Assembly (NCBI GenBank): GCA_028687205.1
Contig: JAQUAP010000040.1
Span: 1-12,765, forward strand
Direction: 5' to 3'
DNA: 12,765 nt
Origin: Candidatus Omnitrophota bacterium
GTDB lineage: Bacteria > Omnitrophota > Gorgyraeia > Gygaellales > Profunditerraquicolaceae
The translations under genes and the position numbers were made by a program. The notes under the pieces were generated by a model, which made no database searches, was not told where the DNA came from, and saw nothing but the letters and a program-made list of their open reading frames with translations. Shown one piece after another: positions 6,554-12,765 of the stretch; within the stretch, counting starts at the first letter, position 1; every line of letters starts with the position of its first letter.

Positions 6554-7764
6554 AATTAGAAGAAGTTTTTGCAAGTTATAAAGAAAATATCATGCCTACT
6601 TATACCAAGGTTCCCCTGGTATTTGTCAAGGGCAAGGGCTCTAAGCTTTGGGATATCCATAACCGGGTATACCTGGATTTTTTCCCGGGCTGGGGCGTGG
6701 GGAACCTCGGGCATTGCCATCCTAAGGTGATGCAGGCAGTGCGGGACCAGATCAGCAAATTAATTTTTATCCCGAATAACTATTACCATATACCCCAGGC
6801 AAAATTAGCCAGGGAGATCGTTTACTGGTCTTATCCGGCAAAGGTATTTTTCTGTAATTCCGGGGCAGAGGCAAATGAGGGGGCGATTAAATTCGCCAGG
6901 AAGTTCGGGCAAGGCAGGTTTGAAATTATCACTTTTGAAAATTCTTTTCACGGCAGGACCTTAGCTACGCTTGCGGCTACAGGCCAGGCTAAATATAAAC
7001 AGGGGTTTAGCCCTTTGCCGGAAGGTTTTAAAATCGTTAAATTTAACGACCTGGAAGCAGTAAAGCAGGCGGTGACTGATAAAACCATTGCCGTAATGTT
7101 AGAGCTTGTGCAGGGTGAAGGCGGGATAAATGTCGCGGATAAGGATTTTGTTGCGGGCTTAAAAAGCCTTTGCGCGCAGAAAAATTTACTGCTGATCGTA
7201 GACGAGGTGCAGACAGGCATAGGCAGGACAGGAAAACTGTTTTGCTGCCAGCATTACGGGATAACCCCGGATATTATGACTTTAGCCAAGTCATTAGGCG
7301 GCGGCCTTCCGATAGGAGCGATGGTGGTCAAAAAAGAGATCGCCGATACTTTAGGCCCGGGAATGCATGCTTCAACCTTTGGCGGCGGGCCGGTTATTGC
7401 AAAGGCAGCCCTGGCAGTATTAAAAGCAGTGCAAAAGGAGAAATTGCTGAAGAATACCCGGGCAATGGGGGAATATTTATTTACCGGACTTAACGCCTTA
7501 AAAGAAAAATACCCGGCCATCAAAGAAGTAAGGGGTTTGGGTTTAATGGCGGGAGTGGAATTAAATATAGAAGGCAAGGGTATCGTTGAAAAATGCATTG
7601 CGCAGGGATTGTTGATTAACTGTACCCACGATAAGGTGTTAAGGCTTATGCCGGCGCTGAATGTAACCAAGAAAGAGATAGATAAGGCAATTTCTATTTT
7701 AGGGACGGTTCTCAACTCGTGCGGGAACTGTCCCCGGGGAGGGGACAGTTCTGCTTTGTCTTGA
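6550..7764 (+). CDS. argD: Acetylornithine aminotransferase, C-terminus altered by a palindrome
   Basis: ArgD is a class-III PLP aminotransferase that converts N-acetylglutamate semialdehyde to N-acetylornithine. The 404 residues show the cofactor-binding FCNSGAEANEGAIKFARK (101-118), SFHGRT (132-137), IVDEVQTGIGRTG (216-228) and the PLP lysine K247 in LAKSLGGG. Conserved STFGGGP follows; the family usually has GNP, so Gly replaces Asn. From residue 384 to the stop, the coding bases belong to the palindromic element at 7701-7775, which gives an unusual tail rich in Gly, Cys and Ser (ending GGDSSALS) and supplies the TGA. The enzyme core is intact, so activity is expected. DapC activity (lysine pathway) is also possible for this family. 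Confidence 0.95.
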   Translation: MKLEEVFASYKENIMPTYTKVPLVFVKGKGSKLWDIHNRVYLDFFPGWGVGNLGHCHPKVMQAVRDQISKLIFIPNNYYHIPQAKLAREIVYWSYPAKVFFCNSGAEANEGAIKFARKFGQGRFEIITFENSFHGRTLATLAATGQAKYKQGFSPLPEGFKIVKFNDLEAVKQAVTDKTIAVMLELVQGEGGINVADKDFVAGLKSLCAQKNLLLIVDEVQTGIGRTGKLFCCQHYGITPDIMTLAKSLGGGLPIGAMVVKKEIADTLGPGMHASTFGGGPVIAKAALAVLKAVQKEKLLKNTRAMGEYLFTGLNALKEKYPAIKEVRGLGLMAGVELNIEGKGIVEKCIAQGLLINCTHDKVLRLMPALNVTKKEIDKAISILGTVLNSCGNCPRGGDSSALS

Positions 7765-7775
7765 GAACCGTCCCT
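7701..7775. repeat. 75-bp REP-like palindrome across the argD/argF junction
   Basis: An outer perfect 15-bp arm, AGGGACGGTTCTCAA (7701-7715) with TTGAGAACCGTCCCT (7761-7775), encloses a symmetric 9-nt internal loop on each side and an inner perfect 11-bp stem, GAACTGTCCCC (7725-7735) with GGGGACAGTTC (7741-7751), around a GGGGA loop. No T tract follows, so it is not a simple terminator. The GGGACNGTTC words resemble, from memory, repeats associated with REP-associated tyrosine transposases (Y1/RAYT); no such transposase is in this window. The element contains the ArgD stop codon. Confidence 0.88.
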
Positions 7776-7793
7776 ATCTGGATGAGGAGAAAA

Positions 7794-8711
7794 ATGAAAA
7801 AAGACCTGATTTCAATCAAGGACCTGGCCGCCGCTGAAATCCTGGATATTTTTTCGCTTACGGATAAGCTAAAGAAAAATAAAGCTAAATTCAGCAAGGT
7901 TTTGGCAGGTAAGACCCTGGCGCTGGTTTTTCAAAAACCTTCCAACCGGACACGGGTTTCTTTTGCGGTGGGGATGTTCCAGCTGGGAGGGAATTCCCTG
8001 TATCTGGCGCCTGATGAAATAAACCTGGGCGTGAGAGAATCTATTGCCGACGTGGCCAAGACTCTTTCCAGGTATGTTGACGGCATAGTCTTAAGGACAT
8101 TCGAACATAAGAACTGCCTGGAGCTGGCTAAAGAGGCAACTGTTCCGGTGATTAACGGCTTATCGGATTTTTCGCATCCTTGCCAGGCCCTGGCGGATTT
8201 ATATACCGTGCAGGAAAAGCTGAAGAAGCTAAAAGGCGTAACCCTGGCTTATGTAGGAGACGGAAATAATGTCTGTAATTCCCTGCTTTTTACCTGCGCC
8301 AAATTAGGCGTGAATATGAACGTGGGCTGCCCAAAAGGTTACGCGCCGGATGCCTTGGTATTAAAAGACGCTAAAACATTAGCAGAAGCCAGCGGCGCAG
8401 GGATAAATTTATTTAACGATGCCTTTAGCGCGGTAAAGGATGCGGATGTGATTTATACCGATGTTTGGGCAAGTATGGGGCAGGAGGATGAGGCGCAGAA
8501 AAGAAAAGAGGCTTTTAAGGATTTTCAGGTAAATAAAAATTTAGTAAAAGCAGCCAAAGCCAATGTTTTAATCATGCACTGCCTTCCCGCGCACAGGGGA
8601 GAAGAGATAACCGATGATATCCTGGCCGGCAAAAACGCCGTTGTCTTTGATGAGGCGGAGAACAGGATGCACGTGCAGAAGGCGATTTTAATAAAATTAT
8701 TAGGGAGATAA
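7794..8711 (+). CDS. argF: Ornithine carbamoyltransferase
   Basis: ArgF joins carbamoyl phosphate and ornithine to give citrulline. The 305 residues carry the carbamoyl-phosphate motif as SNRTR (50-54; the family usually has STRTR), SHPCQALAD (127-135), the ornithine signature DVWASMGQ (223-230) and MHCLPAHRGEE (261-271), whose Cys is part of the ornithine site. The SMG motif argues for ornithine rather than aspartate as substrate. I chose ATG 7794 because GAGGAG (7784-7789) precedes it; an in-frame ATG at 7719 lies inside the palindrome and would add 25 residues coded mainly by that repeat. After the RTR, SFAVG has Ala where Glu is common. Confidence 0.96.
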   Translation: MKKDLISIKDLAAAEILDIFSLTDKLKKNKAKFSKVLAGKTLALVFQKPSNRTRVSFAVGMFQLGGNSLYLAPDEINLGVRESIADVAKTLSRYVDGIVLRTFEHKNCLELAKEATVPVINGLSDFSHPCQALADLYTVQEKLKKLKGVTLAYVGDGNNVCNSLLFTCAKLGVNMNVGCPKGYAPDALVLKDAKTLAEASGAGINLFNDAFSAVKDADVIYTDVWASMGQEDEAQKRKEAFKDFQVNKNLVKAAKANVLIMHCLPAHRGEEITDDILAGKNAVVFDEAENRMHVQKAILIKLLGR

Positions 8712-8715
8712 TCAG

Positions 8716-9903
8716 ATGAAAAAAGTAGTGCTCGCATATTCAGGCGGCCTGGATACATCCTGCATCATCAGATGGCTAAGGGGGCAGGGTTATGAAGTCA
8801 TCTGCTTTATGGCTGACCTGGGCCAGGGGTTAGGCCAGGGCGAGAACCTGGAGGCAATTGAGTCGCGGGCATTCGCCGCCGGAGCAACCAAGGTCTACAT
8901 CAAGGATTTACAGGATGAATTCGTGGAGGATTTTGTCTTGCCGGCCTTGCAGGCTAATGCCGTTTATGAAGGGAAATATTTATTAGCTACCGCCTTAGGC
9001 AGGCCCTTAATCGCTAAATACCTCGTGCAGATAGCGCATAAAGAAAAAGCCGATACAATAGCCCATGGCTGCACCGGAAAAGGAAATGACCAGGTAAGGA
9101 TTGAAGTGGCCGCAGGCATACTTGACCCACACTTAAGCATTATCGCGCCGGTAAGGAGCTGGGAATTTAAGTCGCGGGAAGAAGAGATAGAATATGCCAG
9201 AGAGCATAATATCCCGATAGACGTGACCAAGAAAAAGCCTTACAGCATTGACAGGAATATCTGGGGCATCAGTATTGAAGCGGGCGTATTAGAGGATTTG
9301 GCGCAGGAGCCTCCGGAAGACGCGTATATGATTACTAAAAGCCCGAATGCCCAGGTAAGCTACCCTAAGTATATCGAGGTTTATTTTCAAAAAGGGGTGC
9401 CGCAAAAAATAGACGGCAGGGCTTATAAATTAAAAACGCTGATTAACCACCTTAACGAAGTCGGCGGCTACCATGGCATAGGCAGGTCGGATATGGTTGA
9501 GAACAGGTTAGTCGGCATAAAATCCAGAGAGGTCTATGAAGCGCCGGCAGCGACGATTTTACATACCGCGCATAAAGAATTGGAGGCGCTGGTATTGGAC
9601 AGGGAGCTGGCGCATTTTAAGGATAGCATTGCGTTGAAATATGCGGAGCTGGTCTATAACGGCCTCTGGTTTTCTCCTTTAAAAGAGGCGCTGGACGGTT
9701 TTGTTAAGTCCACGCAAAAGCAGGTAAGCGGCGCAATCAAGCTGAAATTATTTAAGGGCAATTGCGTGGCAGTGGGGAGAAGGTCAGCCTACTCGCTTTA
9801 TAAAAAAGAGTTGAGCACTTACGGTAAAGAAGATAAGTTTGACCAGAAGCTCGCCGAAGGTTTCATAAAGCTCTGGGGCATGCCGTATAAAAGCCAAAAG
9901 TAA
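8716..9903 (+). CDS. argG: Argininosuccinate synthase
   Basis: ArgG condenses citrulline and aspartate with ATP to make argininosuccinate. The 395-residue protein starts with the N-type ATP pyrophosphatase P-loop AYSGGLDTS (7-15). It also carries GCTGKGNDQVR (118-128), the APVRSWEF stretch, and NIWGISIEAGVLED. Start and ribosome site (AGGGAGA, 8701-8707) lie 4 bases after argF. The final residues KSQK are coded by AAAGCCAAAAG, the same word repeated in argC, so this short tail may be an added simple sequence. Otherwise length and motifs are normal. Confidence 0.97.
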   Translation: MKKVVLAYSGGLDTSCIIRWLRGQGYEVICFMADLGQGLGQGENLEAIESRAFAAGATKVYIKDLQDEFVEDFVLPALQANAVYEGKYLLATALGRPLIAKYLVQIAHKEKADTIAHGCTGKGNDQVRIEVAAGILDPHLSIIAPVRSWEFKSREEEIEYAREHNIPIDVTKKKPYSIDRNIWGISIEAGVLEDLAQEPPEDAYMITKSPNAQVSYPKYIEVYFQKGVPQKIDGRAYKLKTLINHLNEVGGYHGIGRSDMVENRLVGIKSREVYEAPAATILHTAHKELEALVLDRELAHFKDSIALKYAELVYNGLWFSPLKEALDGFVKSTQKQVSGAIKLKLFKGNCVAVGRRSAYSLYKKELSTYGKEDKFDQKLAEGFIKLWGMPYKSQK

Positions 9904-9915
9904 AAAGAGGTAAGC

Positions 9916-11292
9916 ATGGCAAAAAAATTGTGGGGTACAAGATTCGGAAAAAAGACAAGCAGCTTAACGGATAAGTTCACCTCCAGCATAGCTTTTGATA
10001 AGAGGTTGGCTTTGTATGACGTGCTCGGCAGCATTGCCCATGCCAAAATGCTAGGCAAGCAGGGGATAGTGCCTAAGCCCGATGCCGCATTAATGGTCAA
10101 GGGGCTTAATGTCATTATGCGGGATTTAAAAAGCGGAAAATTTAAATTTGACTTAAGTGCCGAAGATATCCACTCCAATATCCAGGAAGCGCTTTTTAAA
10201 AAGATAGGCCAGGCGGCCTTTAAATTGCATACTGCCAGGTCCAGGAATGACCAGATAGCGCTGGATGTAAAAATGTATATTAAAGATGAAATAGACAACC
10301 TGGCAGGGTTTATTGCCGAGCTGCAAAAGGCAATTTTAAAGCTTGCGCAAAAAAACTCTAAAGTGATTATCCCCGGCTATACGCATTTACAGGTAGCGCA
10401 ATGCGTGTTGCTGGCGCATCATCTTTTAGCTTATATCGAAGGGTTAGAGCGGGATAAGCAAAGGCTGCAGGATGCTAAAAACAGGCTGGATACTCTGCCA
10501 TTGGGCGCCTGCGCGTTTTCAGGCACCGGCCTGGCGATTGACAGGAATTTTGTGGCGAAGAAGTTAGGTTTTAAAAATGTGACCGCCAATAGCATAGATT
10601 CTGTCAGCGACCGGGATTTTATTATTGAGGCCCTGGCGGACTTGGCGATCCTCTCCGTGCATCTTTCCAGAATGGCTGAGGACCTCATCCTCTGGTCCAC
10701 CAAAGAATTCAGCTTTATCGATATTGATTTTTCTTTTTGTACCGGTTCCAGTATTATGCCGCATAAAAAGAACCCGGATATACTGGAATTAATCCGGGGC
10801 TCGGTCGGTAAAATCCAGGGAGACCTCTCTAGCGTATTGATATTAATGAAAGGCCTGCCTTCTTCGTATAACCGGGATTTACAGCTGGATAAACCGCCGC
10901 TTTTTGACGCGGTGGACACGGTTAAGGATATTTTAGAGATTTTTATCGCTTTGTTTGAAAATGTTGCCGTTAAGAAAGAGGAGATTGCCGGGCGGCTGAG
11001 CGATGAGTCTTTGTTCTCGGTAGATATCGTGGAGTACCTGATAAAAAAAGGCGTATCCTACAGGGAGGCGCATGATATTGTGGGTAAAATGGTCAGGGAT
11101 TGCCTGGATAAGGGTAAAAAGATATCCGGCTTAAGCAGTTTTGAGCTGAAAAAATATTCTGCGAAACTTGAGCCCGACGTTAAAAAAATATTGAATGCCT
11201 GGGTCTCGGTAAACCTTAAGCAATCCTTCGGCGGTACCAGCCCGAAACTGGTAGTCGGGCAAATGCATAAATGGCAGCAAAGGTTAAAGTAA
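9916..11292 (+). CDS. argH: Argininosuccinate lyase
   Basis: ArgH splits argininosuccinate into arginine and fumarate, the last step. It belongs to the fumarase/aspartase superfamily and acts as a homotetramer. The 458 residues show LWGTRF (5-10), EDIH (83-86), TARSRNDQ (106-113), GYTHLQ (154-159) with the catalytic-region His, and the superfamily signature GSSIMPHKKNPD (277-288), which holds the mobile catalytic Ser. After GYTHLQ the usual RAQP reads VAQC, a mild departure. The ribosome site is AGAGG (9906-9910), 5 bases before ATG. It is the last recognisable arg gene; the next gene follows after 20 bases with a strong ribosome site and may share the transcript. Confidence 0.97.
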   Translation: MAKKLWGTRFGKKTSSLTDKFTSSIAFDKRLALYDVLGSIAHAKMLGKQGIVPKPDAALMVKGLNVIMRDLKSGKFKFDLSAEDIHSNIQEALFKKIGQAAFKLHTARSRNDQIALDVKMYIKDEIDNLAGFIAELQKAILKLAQKNSKVIIPGYTHLQVAQCVLLAHHLLAYIEGLERDKQRLQDAKNRLDTLPLGACAFSGTGLAIDRNFVAKKLGFKNVTANSIDSVSDRDFIIEALADLAILSVHLSRMAEDLILWSTKEFSFIDIDFSFCTGSSIMPHKKNPDILELIRGSVGKIQGDLSSVLILMKGLPSSYNRDLQLDKPPLFDAVDTVKDILEIFIALFENVAVKKEEIAGRLSDESLFSVDIVEYLIKKGVSYREAHDIVGKMVRDCLDKGKKISGLSSFELKKYSAKLEPDVKKILNAWVSVNLKQSFGGTSPKLVVGQMHKWQQRLK

Positions 11293-11312
11293 TCAGGACG
11301 CAAGGAGGGCCT

Positions 11313-11921
11313 ATGCATAAAAGATTAATTTTATTTTTAGTTTTAATCTGCTTATGTTTACCGGCGGCCTTTGCCGAAGATACCTTGACCATAACTACCT
11401 ATTATCCTTCTCCTTACGGGGTCTATAAAACCTTAAGGCTATATCCAAATGACGATAATACTCCCGGAGGAGAGTGTGCTAATGAAGGAGAGATTGTTTT
11501 TGACAAAAGCGAGTCTCAATTATATACCTGCAGAGGGACACCTTCGCTTACCTGGCAGGTAGTAGGAGGAAGCATTCCAGCCGGAGCCGTGTTGGCTTTT
11601 AACCTGGATGCTTGCCCTTCCGGTTGGACTGAATATACTTCGGCAAGAGACAGGACTATTGTCGGTTCGGGAACTACTTATGCGCGCGGCGCAACTGGCG
11701 GAGCAGCAACCCATACGTTAAGTACTGCTGAAATGCCCAGCCATAGTCATGGATTGACCGGGTCCACCGGTGGTGATTTATTCGGTTCAAACCCTGCTGC
11801 CGGTACTTATCATCCGAGTGGTTCGTGGTCATTGCCGAGGGGAACCGATAATGCAGGCGGCGGCGGCGCGCATAATAACATGCAGCCATATATAGCGCTA
11901 TTATACTGTCAAAAAGATTAA
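11313..11921 (+). CDS. Secreted protein with tail-collar-like C-terminal domain
   Basis: This 202-residue exported protein has no recognised function. Residues 1-21 form a signal peptide (positive start, hydrophobic core, cleavage expected after LPAAFA). Next comes TTYYPSPYGVYKTLRLYP (28-45), a segment I associate with Omnitrophota surface or secreted proteins. Residues 55-81 hold a Cys pair (C55, C73) around GEIVFDKSESQLYTC and a Trp. Residues 88-202 resemble a phage tail-collar / microcystin-dependent-type domain: PAGAVLAFNLDACPSGW, then GGAATHTLSTAEMPSHSHG with a His pair, a Gly/Ser-rich stretch and HNNMQPYIALLYCQKD. I chose ATG 11313 because AAGGAGG (11302-11308) precedes it and the signal peptide begins there. 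An in-frame ATG at 11271 lies inside argH. Cell-surface or appendage tip use is a guess. Confidence 0.8.
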   Translation: MHKRLILFLVLICLCLPAAFAEDTLTITTYYPSPYGVYKTLRLYPNDDNTPGGECANEGEIVFDKSESQLYTCRGTPSLTWQVVGGSIPAGAVLAFNLDACPSGWTEYTSARDRTIVGSGTTYARGATGGAATHTLSTAEMPSHSHGLTGSTGGDLFGSNPAAGTYHPSGSWSLPRGTDNAGGGGAHNNMQPYIALLYCQKD

Positions 11922-11945
11922 ATCAGGGTAACGGATTAGCGAAAA

Positions 11946-12182
11946 ATGCACGAATTTAAATACAGAAGGAATAATTTATACTGTGAAGATGTAAGGGTCG
12001 GCGATTTAGCCGCAAGATTCGGCACGCCGCTTTATGTCTACAGCTATAAAACCCTGCTTGACCATTTCCTGAAATTAAAAACCGCCTTCCGGGAGCTCAA
12101 CCCGCTTATCTGCTATTCGGTAAAAGCAAATTCCAACCTGGCGCTGCTTAGGTCGTTGGTGAATGAGGGCGCGGGCCTGGAA
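11946..12182 (+). CDS. lysA: Diaminopimelate decarboxylase, N-terminal fragment
   Basis: LysA decarboxylates meso-diaminopimelate to lysine with PLP. Only about 79 residues are present: LAARFGTPLYVYSY (21-34) and the PLP-lysine motif CYSVKANSN (K60), followed by LLRSLVNEGAGLE. Family members continue with a VSGGE-type motif, but here homology stops at about 12182 and the frame meets TGA at 12210-12212 after ten unrelated codons. A full enzyme is about 410-430 residues. No strong ribosome site is seen before ATG 11946. The fragment is either cut by a contig join or disrupted by an insertion; in either case the piece seen here cannot be active. Confidence 0.85.
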
Positions 12183-12190
12183 TGGCTAAT
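12176..12190. other. Probable sequence join (contig chimera or insertion edge)
   Basis: LysA homology on the + strand ends at about 12182, within the GAGLE stretch, and the - strand small exported protein loses its plausible sequence at the same place. No inverted repeat, direct repeat or tRNA is visible at this point. Two genes of opposite strand ending at one position is best explained by joining of unrelated pieces, by assembly or by recombination. Confidence 0.6.
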
Positions 12191-12469
12191 ACAGGCAAAC
12201 TTGAACATCTGACCGCGCTCTTTGCAGGACCGTTCACAGATGGAGAGATATTCCCGGCAGGATTTGGAGTCTCTTCTTCTCAACGGCGCATCGGTTGAGG
12301 AAATCCGAGGGACCACATATTCCTTAGGGGTGGTGCCGGGACTGGCAACGCTGTACGATTCGTTCGGTCCTGCAGGCAGGCCGGGGACTTCTTCCCCGTG
12401 GGCCAGGTAAAGGCCGGCACAAAGGAAGGTCACATACAAGCCGGTGGCATAAAAAAGGATGATTTTCAT
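12183..12469 (-). CDS. Small exported cysteine-containing protein, 3' end cut
   Basis: Unrecognised. About 95 residues are present from ATG 12469 to the suspected join. Residues 1-24 form a signal peptide or membrane anchor (MKIILFYATG, then a hydrophobic run to LAHGEE). A Pro/Ser-rich linker (28-66) follows, then a Cys-bearing segment SCREYLSICERSCKERG (70-86) and C93. Spacing of the cysteines suggests disulfides outside the membrane. The start is supported by AGGA 7 bases upstream and by the ATGA overlap with the gene before it. Beyond 12183 the frame runs open into antisense lysA sequence to 12113, so the true C-terminus is missing. It might be a phage structural or exported accessory protein; this is a guess. 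Confidence 0.6.
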
Positions 12470-12570
12470 AGGAAGATCCTTTTCAGCAAGCCGAGCAGGA
12501 AGCACAGGGCCAAAAAGGCCAGGATAAGCAACCGGCAGCGGATCATGGAAAACGAGGGCATGATGGTCAT
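12466..12570 (-). CDS. 34-aa membrane peptide
   Basis: A very short gene codes for 34 residues: MTIMPSFSMIRCR, then a single hydrophobic helix (14-28), then KRIFL. It is supported by context rather than homology. AAGGA lies 6 bases before its ATG; its start overlaps the stop of the preceding gene (ATGA, 12570-12567) and its own stop overlaps the next start (ATGA, 12469-12466). Single-helix peptides of this size occur among minor coat proteins of filamentous phages and among holin-like proteins; neither can be shown here. Confidence 0.5.
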   Translation of the reverse strand: MTIMPSFSMIRCRLLILAFLALCFLLGLLKRIFL

Positions 12571-12731
12571 TTGCATTCCTTCTTGATGATGTTGAAAACA
12601 AGGAAGCTTATGCAGACGATGACGGAAACCTCAATGAATGGAACCGCAAGGTGGAGCAGTTCGCCAAACAAGGCACCGGCATTGAAGCCATCGGGAAGCT
12701 GGATAATGGTTTGAGCAGTTGTTTCTTCCAT
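12567..12731 (-). CDS. 54-aa single-pass membrane protein
   Basis: Unrecognised 54-residue protein. It begins MEETTAQTIIQLPDGFNAG, has a hydrophobic segment at about 27-48 (LHLAVPFIEVSVIVCISFLV within it) and ends KKECK, suggesting one membrane helix with a basic cytoplasmic tail. Its ATG overlaps the stop of an upstream frame (TAATG) and its TGA overlaps the next ATG, which is typical of translationally coupled compact operons. Size, single helix and packing suggest a phage or mobile-element module. The function is unknown. Confidence 0.55.
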   Translation of the reverse strand: MEETTAQTIIQLPDGFNAGALFGELLHLAVPFIEVSVIVCISFLVFNIIKKECK

Positions 12732-12765
12732 TATCGATCCCACTTGATGGCTGCAGCGATGACGA
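12731..12765 (-). CDS. C-terminal end of an unknown gene, cut by the window edge
   Basis: The last ten codons before a TAA (12733-12731) read VIAAAIKWDR on the - strand. The TAA shares bases with the following ATG (TAATG), which is the reason to believe this frame. Too little is visible to say what it encodes. Confidence 0.35.
   Translation of the reverse strand, partial: VIAAAIKWDR

Noticed and set aside
7725..7751. Inner palindrome as a transcription terminator between argD and argF
   Set aside because: No T tract follows on either strand, and argF has no promoter of its own visible, so termination here would make little sense.
7719..7793. Upstream in-frame ATG for argF
   Set aside because: It falls within the palindrome; GAGGAG before ATG 7794 and the normal protein start support the shorter form.
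11879..11907. TATACT as a promoter -10 box for lysA
   Set aside because: No acceptable -35 box lies 16-18 bases upstream and no extended -10 is present.
12222..12586. Two overlapping + strand frames of 62 codons at the right end
   Set aside because: They oppose the better supported - strand chain, which has signal peptide, membrane helices, ribosome sites and stop-start overlaps.
1..12765. CRISPR array, tRNA, rRNA or transposase gene
   Set aside because: No regularly spaced repeats, cloverleaf, rRNA segment or transposase motif was seen by eye on either strand.

Overview
The window looks like a contig from an uncultivated bacterium of about 50% GC, most likely Omnitrophota (Candidatus Omnitrophica). 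The best clue is the secreted protein at 11313-11921. Just after its signal peptide it carries the segment TTYYPSPYGVYKTLRLYP, which I recall as a hallmark of Omnitrophota secreted proteins. All genes up to about 12182 lie on the + strand, use the standard code and mostly have Shine-Dalgarno sites.

Layout, left to right. (1) 1-2153: the 3' part of truA and a multi-pass membrane protein with a GT-C/STT3-like first loop. (2) 2187-3023: rplM-rpsI, with a promoter so close to the rplM start codon that the mRNA may be leaderless, closed by a strong rho-independent terminator. truA-rplM-rpsI is an old ribosomal neighbourhood, and the membrane protein gene sits inside it. (3) 3079-3473: about 400 bp without a gene, filled by two imperfect hairpins of 169 and 90 nt. 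(4) 3474-11292: a promoter and a compact argCJBDFGH operon that covers every step from N-acetylglutamate-phosphate to arginine. ArgJ recycles the acetyl group, and no argA is seen. Several junctions are ATGA overlaps. A 75-bp REP-like palindrome lies across the argD/argF junction and encodes the last 21 residues and the stop codon of ArgD. (5) 11313-11921: a secreted protein with a tail-collar-like C-terminus. (6) 11946-12182: the first 79 residues of LysA.

At about 12182 lysA stops matching its family in mid-domain. From there to the end, the sequence codes on the - strand for a chain of very small overlapping genes: the tail of one gene, a 54-aa membrane protein, a 34-aa membrane peptide and a cysteine-containing exported protein. 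The last of these is itself cut at the same point. Two unrelated genes on opposite strands broken at one base suggests a chimeric contig join, or else a recent rearrangement or insertion. The small-gene chain resembles a phage or mobile-element module, but I cannot identify it.

The most interesting unexplained items are the two large hairpins before argC, the 21-bp-spaced direct repeat over the argC promoter, the palindrome captured by argD, and the small-gene chain at the right end.
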